Below the pieces are notes generated by a model. It saw only the letters and a list, made by a program, of their open reading frames with translations. It was not told the DNA's origin and ran no database searches. Below, in pieces: positions 17,502 through 26,900 of a stretch of 64,000 bases of DNA. The translations under genes were made by a program, and so were the position numbers. Source of the DNA: Melioribacteraceae bacterium (lineage in GTDB: Bacteria; Bacteroidota; Ignavibacteria; Ignavibacteriales; Melioribacteraceae); contig JAKIUC010000002.1 in NCBI GenBank assembly GCA_021647785.1, positions 1-64,000 on the forward strand, in the 5' to 3' direction. Position 1 is the first letter of the stretch. Each line of letters starts with the position of its first letter.

Positions 17502-19994
17502 ATGGCGGTAAAAAGAAAAACTAATTCAAAAAAAAGTATTAAAAAAGATAGTGACTTTACTGTTTCAACTGAGCGAAAGAAAAAACTAATCGGAGTTTTT
17601 TTAATAATATTTGCACTTCTTTCTTTACTTAGTATCCTCTCATATTCTCGATATGACGTTTCAAATTTATTTTTTGGGTTTACAGATTTATTTAAAATAT
17701 TCTCTTCCGACCCCGAATTTGTTAACAGAGCATCAAGTGTACATAATTGGTTAGGAATATTTGGTGCATATCTTTCCGATTTCTTTATCAATTCAACTAT
17801 CGGATATTTTTCTATTGTATTTCCTGTAGTCCTATTTATTTGGGGCTTAACAATTTTAAAAAATGATAGTTTTAAACTTTCCCTACACATCTCAAATTTT
17901 TTATTGGCATTTGCAGTTATTCTATCAACTTTTTTTGGAATGCTAAGAGTTGAACTTAACTTATTTCACGACTATTTAGAAATCTCTGGAAATATTGGCG
18001 ATTTTTTTGGTGGCGGAATTGGAAGACTACTTGGTGGTTTGGGAAGTATTATAGTATTAATTTCAATTCTTATTGTCTCTACAATAGTTGCATTCGATAT
18101 TAAACTTGAAAGCATTTTCAGTTTTATTAAGGGAAATATAAAAGGTGCACTTGAAAATGATGAGACTGAAACAAAGATTACTATTGTAAATGATAGAGAT
18201 GAAAATAATCTTGAAAAATTATTAGCTCTTACGAAAAATGAAAAAAAATCTAAATCGTCTCTTTTGAAAAAGAAGAAATCTGCTTTGGATGTGTCAGAGA
18301 CCATTGAAAATGAGGGGCTGGCAGAACCTGAAGAGACTAAGATTACAATTGTTCATAAGATGAAGAAAGAGGAACCAGAAAAAAATGACCCTTCACTTGA
18401 ACCATTAGAACCTCAGATAAGTAAAGATACTTTAGTAAGAAAGAATGAAGTAGCTATCACAAATGTTTCAGAGGATGAAGAAAATCTTCCGGAACCTTGG
18501 GAGGAGAAAATAAAGTTCAAACCTCCGAGCCTTACACTGCTTGATTTGCCCAAAGAAGAGGAATTGAAAATTTCTGAATTTGAATTAAAGCATAATGCAG
18601 AACTACTTAAAAAGAAACTTCTATTATTTGATATAAAAATTGAAGATATCTCCGTGACACCTGGTCCAGTTGTAACACTATATGAAATTGTTCCGGCACC
18701 AGGTGTAAAGATAAGTAGAATAGTAAGTTTAGAACATGATATAGCTTTAGCCCTTGCTGCACGCGGAATTCGTATCATCGCCCCAATCCCAGGCAAGAGT
18801 GCAATTGGTGTTGAAATTCCAAATGAAAAATCAACAATAGTTAGAGCACGGTCAGTAATTTCCGGATTAAAAGATTCGAAGGCTGCTTTACCAATTGCAC
18901 TTGGTAAAACAATTATTGGTGATATTTATATAGCCGATCTTGCAACTATGCCACACCTTCTTGTTGCCGGTGCTACAGGAGCAGGTAAAAGTGTTGGTAT
19001 TAATATGCTTATCACCAGTTTGTTATACGCTAAACACCCCTCGGATGTTAAATTTGTAATTATTGACCCAAAGAAAATAGAGTTATCATTTTACGGAAAG
19101 TTAAATAAACACTTCCTTGCTATCTCTCCAGATTTAGATGAAGAGATTATCACGACGCCAGCAAACGCATTGTTAGTACTGAAATCTGTTGAGTTTGATA
19201 TGGAAAAACGCTACGACAAGCTTGCTAAAGCTGGCGTTCGTAACATTATTGATTACAATAAAAAAGTTGAAAATCCTAAAACTCGTCCAACAGATACAGA
19301 TAAAATTAAACATTACAAACTACCATACATTGTTGTAGTGATTGATGAGTTAGCCGATTTAATGATGACTTCTGGCAAAGAGGTTGAAGAACCAATAGCT
19401 CGCATAGCCCAGTTAGCACGTGCCGTTGGAATTCATATAGTGGTTGCAACCCAGCGCCCATCGGTGAATGTGATTACCGGTGTAATAAAAGCAAACTTCC
19501 CAGCAAGAATTGCATACCAAGTTGCGACAAAAGTTGATTCAAGAACAATTCTTGATATGAATGGAGCAGAGCAATTACTTGGAAGAGGAGATATGCTTTT
19601 CCTTCCGGGTGGTATGCCTAAACCTATTCGTATTCAAAATGCTTTTATCTCAACTGAAGAAGTAGAGAAAGTTACAAATGCAATTTATATTCAGGATGGT
19701 TATAAGAAGCGTTACTTCCTTCCATCATTAATGGAGAAAAAAAATGACCCCGATGCTAATTTCTTATCTGACTTAGACCCAATGTTTGAAGAAGCTGCAC
19801 AGGTAATAATTAGGCATCAGCAAGGCTCTGTTTCTCTGTTGCAGCGTAAACTAAAATTGGGTTATTCACGAGCTGCAAGAATTGTTGATCAATTGGAACA
19901 AGCTGGTATTGTTGGTCCATCTGAAGGAAGTAAAGCACGCGAAGTTATTATAGAGAGTGAAGAACAATTACAAACAATATTGAGGTCACTCTAA
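17502..19994 (+). CDS. ftsK: DNA translocase FtsK/SpoIIIE
   Basis: FtsK pumps DNA at the division septum and directs chromosome dimer resolution through XerCD. The 830-residue protein has four hydrophobic N-terminal segments (about 28-48, 105-123, 128-147 and 180-200) and a variable charged linker. The motor has Walker A GATGAGKSVGIN near residue 492 and Walker B VVVIDELADLMM near residue 610. A C-terminal gamma winged-helix domain follows (about 765-830, HQQGSVSLLQRKLKLGYSRA). The length is typical of the short-linker form in Bacteroidota relatives. The lolA start is 1 base after its stop. Confidence 0.96.
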   Translation: MAVKRKTNSKKSIKKDSDFTVSTERKKKLIGVFLIIFALLSLLSILSYSRYDVSNLFFGFTDLFKIFSSDPEFVNRASSVHNWLGIFGAYLSDFFINSTIGYFSIVFPVVLFIWGLTILKNDSFKLSLHISNFLLAFAVILSTFFGMLRVELNLFHDYLEISGNIGDFFGGGIGRLLGGLGSIIVLISILIVSTIVAFDIKLESIFSFIKGNIKGALENDETETKITIVNDRDENNLEKLLALTKNEKKSKSSLLKKKKSALDVSETIENEGLAEPEETKITIVHKMKKEEPEKNDPSLEPLEPQISKDTLVRKNEVAITNVSEDEENLPEPWEEKIKFKPPSLTLLDLPKEEELKISEFELKHNAELLKKKLLLFDIKIEDISVTPGPVVTLYEIVPAPGVKISRIVSLEHDIALALAARGIRIIAPIPGKSAIGVEIPNEKSTIVRARSVISGLKDSKAALPIALGKTIIGDIYIADLATMPHLLVAGATGAGKSVGINMLITSLLYAKHPSDVKFVIIDPKKIELSFYGKLNKHFLAISPDLDEEIITTPANALLVLKSVEFDMEKRYDKLAKAGVRNIIDYNKKVENPKTRPTDTDKIKHYKLPYIVVVIDELADLMMTSGKEVEEPIARIAQLARAVGIHIVVATQRPSVNVITGVIKANFPARIAYQVATKVDSRTILDMNGAEQLLGRGDMLFLPGGMPKPIRIQNAFISTEEVEKVTNAIYIQDGYKKRYFLPSLMEKKNDPDANFLSDLDPMFEEAAQVIIRHQQGSVSLLQRKLKLGYSRAARIVDQLEQAGIVGPSEGSKAREVIIESEEQLQTILRSL

Positions 19995-19995
19995 A

Positions 19996-20604
19996 ATGAT
20001 GTTAAAATTTTTAATTCTGCTCTCTTTTCCAGTTATGTTATTTGCACAAAGTACAGATAGTATAATTGATAAAGTGCAGAAAAAATTTGATCAGATAGAT
20101 AACTTAAAAGCAAAATTTAGTCAAACAATCTATTCCTCTCAGAGTGTGAAACCCCTTTGTTTTGAGGGTGAATTCTACTATAAAAAAGAGGATAGTTTTA
20201 GGATTACACTTCCAAATAGAGAAATAATATCTGATGGAAAATCTGTTTGGAATTATGACGAAAGAGAAAACAAAGTAGTTATTTCAGATGCTGAATTTGA
20301 TGAAGCTTCATTTTCATTGAAAGAGATAATTTATAATTATCCTAAAAAATGTGATTTATCTTTGGTAGATGGCGGGTCAGGGAAGTATTACATCAAAGCA
20401 ATTCCAAATGATTTAGAACTTAGTTTTAAGGAAGTTTACTTAACAATTAATAATAAATATCTTTTAAATAAAGTTGAAATAATTGATTTTAATAATATGA
20501 AATTTACATTTGAACTTTTTTCAATAAAATTGAATCAGGATATTGATGATAAATTATTTCAATTCTTTTCTCCAGACGAGGTAGAAGTAATTGACCTCCG
20601 TTAG
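19996..20604 (+). CDS. lolA: Outer-membrane lipoprotein carrier LolA family protein
   Basis: LolA ferries lipoproteins across the periplasm. The 202-residue protein has a signal peptide (LKFLILLSFPVMLFAQ) and the family pattern DNLKAKFSQTI near residue 37, then FEGEFYYKKEDSFRI and DGKSVWNYDERENKVVIS. It follows ftsK by 1 base, as in several bacteria. Its 3' end overlaps the next gene by 14 bases. No LolB is seen, in keeping with its rarity outside proteobacteria. Confidence 0.85.
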   Translation: MMLKFLILLSFPVMLFAQSTDSIIDKVQKKFDQIDNLKAKFSQTIYSSQSVKPLCFEGEFYYKKEDSFRITLPNREIISDGKSVWNYDERENKVVISDAEFDEASFSLKEIIYNYPKKCDLSLVDGGSGKYYIKAIPNDLELSFKEVYLTINNKYLLNKVEIIDFNNMKFTFELFSIKLNQDIDDKLFQFFSPDEVEVIDLR

Positions 20605-21661
20605 TAAAAAAAATAGCAAACTAAAAAAATATTTTGGATATTCCCTCCCTCTTTTATTGATGGTTATTTTCCTCTATTTAGCTTTTAAAGGTGTCAATTT
20701 TAAACAAGTAATATCAATCCTTTCGCAGCTATCTGTTGGTTGGTTTATTCTATTTGTACTCTCCTTTTTTACATCCCATTTAATTAGAGCATTACGATGG
20801 GAGGTAATACTAAAATCAACCAAACCTGATGTATCACTATTAAACTTATTTGGTGCTACTATGATTGGGTATGGTGTTAATAGTGTAATTCCAAGACTTG
20901 GTGAACTTTATCGTGGTTTCTTTGCGGGTAAGTGGGAGAACATCTCTCGCTCTGTTGTTTTGGGAACAATTGTTGTTGAAAGAATTATTGATATTATAGT
21001 TCTTGGAATATCAGTGCTGGTAAGTGTTTTAATATATCAGGGCGATTTATATAATGAGTTACTTTGGCTTAAATCAACTGTTATTGTAGGTTTCATTGGA
21101 ATCTTTTTAATTATAATAGTTTTAATATTGTTAATTAGGTTAAAAGAAAAATTCTACTTATTAATTATTAAATTTGCCGGAAAAATATCTACGAAATTTG
21201 CTGGAAAATTAGCCTATATTTTTGAGATGCTCATTGATGGTTTTTCAACAGTGAAAGGTGTTAAAAATTATTTGTTGATTGTTTTTTATTCAATTTTGGT
21301 AATGCTTAATTATGGACTCTCTGCACAGCTTGGTTTTTATGTGATAAATCTTGAAGACTCATTTGAGGTCTCATATAGCATAGCTTGGATTGTTATGACT
21401 ATCAGTGCTTTTGGAATAATAATACCAACGCCTGGTGGTACGGGTACTTACCATTTTATTGCAATATCAGTTTTGGTTGGTTTGTTTTTCTATACAGAAG
21501 AAGCTGCATCTGCCTATGCTATACTTACGCATACAGTCTCAACATTAATTTTTATAATTTCAATGTTTCTATTTATGGGTTATATTAATAAGAGAAGAGA
21601 GAAAATGGGATTGCCAAAAGAGAATTTTTATAGTGTTATTAAAGGAGGAAAAACAGAATGA
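20591..21661 (+). CDS. Flippase-like integral membrane protein (LPG synthase TM/UPF0104 family)
   Basis: This 356-residue protein has about eight hydrophobic segments and belongs to the family named after the membrane region of lysylphosphatidylglycerol synthase (AglD/YbhN/UPF0104). The diagnostic motifs are HLIRALRWEVILKS near residue 65, then GYGVNSVIPRLGELYRG (the family's P-R-GE signature), ERIIDI, and a late IIPTPGGTGTYH. Family members act in lipid or glycolipid transport; the substrate here is unknown. The given start is a TTG overlapping lolA by 14 bases; no strong ribosome-binding site helps decide. Confidence 0.82.
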   Translation: MTSVSKKNSKLKKYFGYSLPLLLMVIFLYLAFKGVNFKQVISILSQLSVGWFILFVLSFFTSHLIRALRWEVILKSTKPDVSLLNLFGATMIGYGVNSVIPRLGELYRGFFAGKWENISRSVVLGTIVVERIIDIIVLGISVLVSVLIYQGDLYNELLWLKSTVIVGFIGIFLIIIVLILLIRLKEKFYLLIIKFAGKISTKFAGKLAYIFEMLIDGFSTVKGVKNYLLIVFYSILVMLNYGLSAQLGFYVINLEDSFEVSYSIAWIVMTISAFGIIIPTPGGTGTYHFIAISVLVGLFFYTEEAASAYAILTHTVSTLIFIISMFLFMGYINKRREKMGLPKENFYSVIKGGKTE

Positions 21662-22296
21662 CGAAAAAAATAATTTTAGCTTTTTTAATCTTTATTTCAA
21701 TCACTTCTATACAAGCCCAAGTTGATGTTGCTGGTGGAATGGGAATAAGTTTTGTTGCCTCTCCATCACTAAATGATTATTTAAATTATAATATTTCTTC
21801 ATCTAAAGACCTTGGCACATTTAACTCAACAGTTGAATTTTATGGTGAAGTTGATTACTCAATATCAGAAAAATATCAAATTGGTTTTGAATATGTTTAT
21901 GCCCTCTTCGGATACTCAACTTTGTTAACAGGATTAAATTATAAGTTGGATTATGAACACCATAAACCCTCAGTGTTAGGATATTATGTAATTAGCGGCA
22001 AAGGATATAAGTTCAAATTTGGTGGTGGAGTTGGAGCTAGAATAATAAATCTCTCTGAACAAAAAACAATTGTTGATGATTACTCTACAACTGGATTTGG
22101 AATATTAGGTAGAATTCAAGGACACACAACACTCGGTGGTAATTTCTATGCTAACGTTGGTTCAACAATTAGATATGATGCACCAGGTGAACCTGCAAAT
22201 GGTGAGCTAAAATTAAATGATACAATTACTAATGAAAGTGTAAATATTAATTCTTTTTCAGTAAGTGTTAATATTGGATTTTCATATTTCTTTTAA
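21658..22296 (+). CDS. Outer-membrane beta-barrel family protein
   Basis: This 212-residue protein has a clear signal peptide (MTKKIILAFLIFISITSIQA). The mature part shows alternating polar/hydrophobic strands and ends in SVSVNIGFSYFF, a terminal aromatic typical of outer-membrane barrels. The start overlaps the stop of the flippase-like gene (ATGA), so the two are translationally coupled. No enzymatic motif is visible. It could be a small OMP_b-brl barrel; the function is unknown. Confidence 0.65.
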   Translation: MTKKIILAFLIFISITSIQAQVDVAGGMGISFVASPSLNDYLNYNISSSKDLGTFNSTVEFYGEVDYSISEKYQIGFEYVYALFGYSTLLTGLNYKLDYEHHKPSVLGYYVISGKGYKFKFGGGVGARIINLSEQKTIVDDYSTTGFGILGRIQGHTTLGGNFYANVGSTIRYDAPGEPANGELKLNDTITNESVNINSFSVSVNIGFSYFF

Positions 22297-22305
22297 GGAG
22301 GTTTA

Positions 22306-23154
22306 ATGACTTTTTTAGAGGCACTATTCCTCGGAATTATTCAAGGCTTAACAGAGTTTCTGCCAATTAGTAGTACCGGACATTTAACTATTGCCGGTAA
22401 ACTAATGGGATTGATTTCTAACGAAAATCCGGAGCATTGGACAGCTTTTATTGCTGTAATACAACTCGGAACTTTGTTAGCAATTGTAATTTATTTTTGG
22501 AAAGATTTGTGGGGAATATTTATCGATTTCATAAGTGAAAATTTTATTAAAAGAAATAAGTTTTCTAATCAAAACGAAAATTCTAAAATGGGCTGGTTAA
22601 TAATTTTAGGTTCAATTCCGGTTGCAATAATTGGGCTTGGTTTTAAAGATGTAATTGAAGGAGCTTTTACTAAAAATTTATATGTAATTGCCTCAAGCCT
22701 AATAGTGTTGGGTATTATTTTAGCTTTGGCTGAAAAAGTTGGAAAGTTTAAACGTGATTTAAAAGATATAACTTGGAAAGATACTTTGATAATTGGGCTT
22801 GCTCAATCGCTTGCATTAATTCCCGGTTCATCCCGTTCGGGAACTACAATTACTGCTGGAATATTTCTCGGATTAAAGCGGGAAACTGCAGCAAGATTCT
22901 CGTTCCTTTTAAGTGTACCTGCAATTCTCGGTAGCGGCTTGTTAAAGTTTTATAGCTCACTCGAGTATATTCAATTTGATGGTTTGGTAAATCTCGCCAT
23001 AGCAACTACTGCTTCTGCAATAAGTGGTTATGTAGCAATTGCATTTTTGCTCTCATTTTTGAAAAAGAATTCAACATTGATTTTTGTTTATTACAGAATT
23101 GTAATTGGTCTAATTATTTTTGCCTTAATAGGAGCCAGTATAATAACCCCATAA
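22306..23154 (+). CDS. uppP: Undecaprenyl-diphosphate phosphatase UppP (BacA)
   Basis: UppP removes a phosphate from undecaprenyl pyrophosphate so the lipid carrier can be reused in cell-wall synthesis. The 282-residue polytopic membrane protein has the first motif [15 protein letters not shown] at about residues 13-27 and the second motif [15 protein letters not shown] near residue 173. Both belong to the active site. A ribosome-binding site (AAGGAGG) precedes the start. Confidence 0.96.
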   Translation: MTFLEALFLGIIQGLTEFLPISSTGHLTIAGKLMGLISNENPEHWTAFIAVIQLGTLLAIVIYFWKDLWGIFIDFISENFIKRNKFSNQNENSKMGWLIILGSIPVAIIGLGFKDVIEGAFTKNLYVIASSLIVLGIILALAEKVGKFKRDLKDITWKDTLIIGLAQSLALIPGSSRSGTTITAGIFLGLKRETAARFSFLLSVPAILGSGLLKFYSSLEYIQFDGLVNLAIATTASAISGYVAIAFLLSFLKKNSTLIFVYYRIVIGLIIFALIGASIITP

Positions 23155-23189
23155 AAGATTATTTAATATTAATTAAGAAGGATAAGAGA

Positions 23190-23813
23190 ATGAAAAAAAC
23201 ACTAATATTAGTTATCTCCATTTTATTGTTTAGTTGTAGCAGTGGAGAAATTAAAAAAGATGTACAGGAAAAAACAATAACAAAAGAAAAGGATCCAAAA
23301 GTGACAGAATTAATGAATGTTTCAGAGAATGAAATACTTATAGCAACAGTAAAAACAAATGTTGGTACATTTGAAATAGAATTATTTGCAACCGAAGTTC
23401 CTAAAACAGTAGAGAACTTTGTGGGCTTGGCTACAGATGGTAAATATGATGGAGTTATATTCCATAGAGTTATTGCTAACTTTATGCTTCAAGGTGGCGA
23501 CCCTACTGGAACCGGACGTGGCGGCGAAAGTTATTGGGGTGGAAAATTTGAAGATGAATTTCACGATTCACTTAAACATACAAAACCTGGTATGTTATCA
23601 ATGGCAAATGCTGGTCCAAATACAAATGGAAGCCAGTTTTTTGTAACATTGGTACCAACTCCGTGGTTAGATGGAAAGCACGCAATATTTGGTGAAGTTG
23701 TTTCAGGGATGGATGTAGTTGAAGCTATAGGCAAAACTGAAACCGGTATGATGGATAAACCAGTAAATGATATTGTGATGGAAACAGTAACTATCGAAAA
23801 AAGAGAAAAGTAG
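23190..23813 (+). CDS. Cyclophilin-type peptidyl-prolyl isomerase, lipoprotein
   Basis: This 207-residue protein has a lipoprotein signal ([16 protein letters not shown], lipidated at C16). A single cyclophilin domain follows, with [56 protein letters not shown] and [12 protein letters not shown]. The catalytic arginine (FHRVI) and the FF and W-L-D-GKH elements are present, so it is probably active. It likely folds envelope proteins in the periplasm. A palindromic repeat follows its stop codon. Confidence 0.93.
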   Translation: MKKTLILVISILLFSCSSGEIKKDVQEKTITKEKDPKVTELMNVSENEILIATVKTNVGTFEIELFATEVPKTVENFVGLATDGKYDGVIFHRVIANFMLQGGDPTGTGRGGESYWGGKFEDEFHDSLKHTKPGMLSMANAGPNTNGSQFFVTLVPTPWLDGKHAIFGEVVSGMDVVEAIGKTETGMMDKPVNDIVMETVTIEKREK

Positions 23814-23831
23814 AAAAATCTAAAGTCTGAA

Positions 23832-23927
23832 AGAAACCCAACTTTTAGAGTTGATAATAATTCAATAGAATTTATTGAGTTAGAGTATTTGTCGATAGAT
23901 GAATAAAAATAGAAAAGTTGGGTTTCT
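23832..23927. repeat. Palindromic element between the cyclophilin and transporter genes
   Basis: The 15-base arm at 23832-23846 (AGAAACCCAACTTTT) is the exact inverse of 23913-23927. Imperfect similarity (AAAGTC / GACTTT) extends outward to about 23822-23934. The 66-base centre is AT-rich. A possible upstream start for the transporter (23899) lies inside this element, which argues that the element is non-coding. It may serve as a terminator or be a small interspersed repeat. Confidence 0.65.
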
Positions 23928-23949
23928 CGACTTTGCAAATAATAAAAGA

Positions 23950-25410
23950 ATGAAAAAAGAAGAATATTTCACTTCACGTTGGGGGCTTATTCTTGCAACA
24001 CTTGGTATTGCTGTAGGTACTGGTAATATTTGGAGATTCTCACGAGTGGTTGCTGAAAATGGTGGAGGTTCTTTTTTAATACCTTGGTTGATGTTTCTTT
24101 TTATCTGGTCAATTCCACTAATTATTTCTGAATTTGCAATAGGAAAGTTTACAAGAAAAGGACCAGTAGGAGCAATTGCAAAAATTGCTGGTAAAAAATT
24201 TACATGGATGGGAGCGTTCATAGCATTTGTTTCAACAGCAATTATGTTTTATTACTCGGTTGTTACTGGTTGGACCCTTAAATATTTTGTATCGGCTGTA
24301 ACGGGAGAGTTGCTTTCAAGCAGTAACCATGCGGAGTTGTGGAATTCGTTCTCTAATGGGCTTCAACCACTATTCTTTCATTTTGTTGCCATGCTTATTG
24401 GATCAGTTGTAATTTACCGCGGCATAGTTAAAGGAATTGAAAAAACAAATAAAGTTTTAGTTATAACACTTATTTCAATATTGCTTATTATTTTTGTTCG
24501 TGCAGTTACTTTACCCAATGCAGTTGAAGGGTTAAAGTTTTTCTTTACCCCTCAACTTGAATATATTTTGGACTACAAAGTTTGGTTAAATGCACTTACG
24601 CAAAATGCTTGGGATACAGGTGCAGGCTGGGGTTTAATTCTTACCTACGCTGTGTATATGAAGAAGCGTGAAGACGTTCCGCTAAATGCTGCATTAATTG
24701 GATTCGGAAATAATTCAATATCACTAATTGCCGGAATTATTATTTTCTCTACAGTATTTTCACTTAGCTCTGTTGATGCAATGTCTCAAATATCACAGTC
24801 GGGTCCTGCAAATACGGGATTAACATTCATCTATCTCCCACTTCTTTTTTCAAATTTATCATCAAGTTTTATTGTAAATACTATTTTTGCCTCTCTCTTT
24901 TTTCTTGCATTAGCTTTTGCTGCAATCTCTTCCTTAATTTCTTTAATTGAGCTAACAACCAAAACATTTATCGATTTTGGATTTGAGAGAAAAAAGGCAA
25001 CTATTTTTGTTGGAAGTTTTGGGTTTCTATTCGGAATTCCATCTGCCCTAAATTTGGATGTTTTTGCAAATCAAGATTGGGTTTGGGGCGTTGCACTTAT
25101 TTTAAGTGGGGCTTTTATAGCCTTTGCAATAACACGGTTCGGGGTTGATAGATTCAGAACTGATTTAGTGAATGGCAATAGTAGTGATATCAAAATAGGG
25201 AAGTGGTTTAATTTTATAATTAAATATTTAATTCCACTTCAAGCAATTGTTTTAATAGTTTGGTGGTTGGCGTCTTCTATTTCGTGGGATTCTGAATGGT
25301 GGAATCCATTTCATATTGCAAATGCAGGAACATGTTTTTTCCAATGGGGAATTGTATTACTTTTATTTATTATCTTCAATAAGAGAATTCAAAAATTATT
25401 ATTTGATTAA
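23950..25410 (+). CDS. Sodium-dependent amino-acid transporter (NSS/SNF family)
   Basis: This LeuT-fold, Na+-coupled symporter has about 12 hydrophobic segments. The start chosen gives MKKEEYFTSRWGLILATLG, which matches the usual N-terminus of the family. The first helix holds GIAVGTGNIWRFSRVVAENG, the substrate and sodium site. An upstream in-frame ATG at 23899 would add 17 residues encoded by a palindromic repeat and is less likely. With this start the protein is 486 residues. The very next gene encodes a 38-residue membrane peptide resembling MetS, the small subunit of MetP-type methionine/alanine importers, which suggests a similar substrate. Confidence 0.93.
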   Translation: MKKEEYFTSRWGLILATLGIAVGTGNIWRFSRVVAENGGGSFLIPWLMFLFIWSIPLIISEFAIGKFTRKGPVGAIAKIAGKKFTWMGAFIAFVSTAIMFYYSVVTGWTLKYFVSAVTGELLSSSNHAELWNSFSNGLQPLFFHFVAMLIGSVVIYRGIVKGIEKTNKVLVITLISILLIIFVRAVTLPNAVEGLKFFFTPQLEYILDYKVWLNALTQNAWDTGAGWGLILTYAVYMKKREDVPLNAALIGFGNNSISLIAGIIIFSTVFSLSSVDAMSQISQSGPANTGLTFIYLPLLFSNLSSSFIVNTIFASLFFLALAFAAISSLISLIELTTKTFIDFGFERKKATIFVGSFGFLFGIPSALNLDVFANQDWVWGVALILSGAFIAFAITRFGVDRFRTDLVNGNSSDIKIGKWFNFIIKYLIPLQAIVLIVWWLASSISWDSEWWNPFHIANAGTCFFQWGIVLLLFIIFNKRIQKLLFD

Positions 25411-25412
25411 AA

Positions 25413-25529
25413 ATGAACTTCATTACTGTACTTACAATGGTATTGGTTGCCGGAATAGTTTGGGGCGGATTTATATTCTTTTTAACTATTGCAATTAAAA
25501 AAGAAAAAAGGAAAAGACTACTTGAATAA
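25413..25529 (+). CDS. MetS-like small subunit of an NSS transporter
   Basis: A 38-residue protein begins 3 bases after the transporter stop. It has one membrane helix (about residues 4-27, with VLVAGIVWGGFIFFLTIAI) followed by a basic tail KKEKRKRLLE. Small single-helix proteins directly downstream of NSS transporters are known as MetS, needed with MetP for methionine and alanine uptake in Corynebacterium. The size, position and helix-plus-basic-tail layout all fit. The 3' end overlaps the preferred holA start by 8 bases. The identification rests on context and shape, because so short a sequence carries little signal. Confidence 0.75.
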   Translation: MNFITVLTMVLVAGIVWGGFIFFLTIAIKKEKRKRLLE

Positions 25530-26520
25530 GAAACCACATATTGAATCGATATATAACCTCCCCAAATATTTAAAGGATGATTCCTTACTTCCAATATATT
25601 TCCTATTTGGTGAGGATAGTTTTACAATTAGTAATGCTGTAAAGGCAATTGAAAAGAAAATTGTTCCATTGGTAGAGTCTGATTTTGATTTTGAAACATT
25701 AACAATTTCTAAAGAAAGTTCCGTCTCGCAATTTGTCGATTTAGCTTACTCATTTCCATTTGGTGCTGGTAAAAAACTAATTGTTGTTAAGGGTTTGGAA
25801 GCAATTAAAGAAAAGAAAAATTTTTCAGTTTATGTGAATGACCCTGCGGAATTTACTGTAATGATTATTTCTCACTTTTCGCAGAAAGTAAACTTAAAAC
25901 AGGAACCTTTTAAATCTCTTTTTGCAAAGGGATATATTTTTGAAGCAAGAGAATTAGTCGGTCAAGAACTTTTTGATTGGATGATGAAAAAGGCAAAAAT
26001 CGAAAAAATAAATCTGACAAAAGAAGCTGGCGAGTTGTTGATAGAAATGGTGGGTGATAACAAAGGCATTCTTGAAATGCAGCTAAATAAAATTTCAACT
26101 TATGCAAAACCAGAAGAAGAAATAACCCCGAAAATTATTCAAAAATTAGCTGAGATTACAAAAGAATATTCAATATTTGATTTGCAAGGTGCGTTGGATA
26201 AAGGTGATAAGGCAAAGGCAATTAGTTATGCTTACAATATTTTGAGTTCTCAAGGAGATATGATTTTTATAATTGCGATGTTAACAAGATATGTTACTAC
26301 GTTAGCAAGAGTTTTAGAATTAAAAAAATCTCCCGAGAGTGAAGGAAAAAAAGAGTTTGGACCCAGATATTATTACTTAAAGAAACCAACATTTCTGTTG
26401 AACGAACAACGGTTACATAATTCTGCCAAGGCACTTCTTGAAGCAGATATTCGGCTTAAATCAACTAACATTGATGACAAAACTAATTTATCTATTTTAA
26501 TTGCGGAAATATTGAAATAG
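25522..26520 (+). CDS. holA: DNA polymerase III subunit delta
   Basis: HolA is the clamp-loader wrench that opens the beta sliding clamp. The protein shows the family pattern LLPIYFLFGEDSFTISNAVKAI near the N-terminus, then FPFGAGKKLIVVKGLEAIKE and FDWMMKKA. A central LLIEMVGDNKGILEMQLNKI and EYSIFDLQGALDKGDKAKAI follow, as does the typical C-terminal helical collar domain. I prefer the TTG at 25522 (MNKKPHIESIY, 332 residues), preceded by AAAAGGAAAAG. A longer TTG start at 25489 would run through the MetS-like gene. HolA sequences are poorly conserved, but this pattern is recognisable. Confidence 0.85.
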   Translation: MNKKPHIESIYNLPKYLKDDSLLPIYFLFGEDSFTISNAVKAIEKKIVPLVESDFDFETLTISKESSVSQFVDLAYSFPFGAGKKLIVVKGLEAIKEKKNFSVYVNDPAEFTVMIISHFSQKVNLKQEPFKSLFAKGYIFEARELVGQELFDWMMKKAKIEKINLTKEAGELLIEMVGDNKGILEMQLNKISTYAKPEEEITPKIIQKLAEITKEYSIFDLQGALDKGDKAKAISYAYNILSSQGDMIFIIAMLTRYVTTLARVLELKKSPESEGKKEFGPRYYYLKKPTFLLNEQRLHNSAKALLEADIRLKSTNIDDKTNLSILIAEILK

Positions 26521-26534
26521 AAATTTAATAAATG

Positions 26535-26744
26535 TGGCTGAGTTCTAATGATTACAGCTTTTAATAGATAGTAATGTCGTGCCTATGGCACTTGGTTTTT
26601 ATTATCATTTACTTTTACCATAGTACCGTACCTACGGTACTAAAAGCTCCATAGGAGCGATACTATGGTAAGCATCTACAATAGAACTATACTTTAAGTG
26701 CCATAGGCACGACATTATTTGCTGTAATAAATAGAACTCAGCCA
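26535..26744. repeat. Nested palindromic element of about 210 bp (first copy of a type)
   Basis: The 380-base gap 26521-26900 holds this element and no gene. Outer arms TGGCTGAGTTCT (26535-26546) and its inverse (26733-26744) enclose ATTACAGC (26551-26558) with its inverse (26721-26728). Inside these lie a perfect 21-base pair of arms (26573-26593 and 26696-26716) and TACCATAGTA (26616-26625) with its inverse (26661-26670). At the centre are two small hairpins, GTACCGT/ACGGTAC (26623-26640) and GCTCC/GGAGC (26646-26658). All arms are nested in order, so one strand could fold into a long branched stem. No transposase or target duplication is visible. Confidence 0.85.
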
Positions 26745-26900
26745 TAAATGTTTATTTTTGTAATATTTATTTGAAGCTAATTTTATTATTGCTGCTTCTA
26801 TGCGTGAAATATCTTTATTTGAAAAGATTAATTTTAATAATTAAATTAAAGGGTAAAACATTGCCCCCTTTGGAAACATTTTTTTTTACAGTTGGTATAA

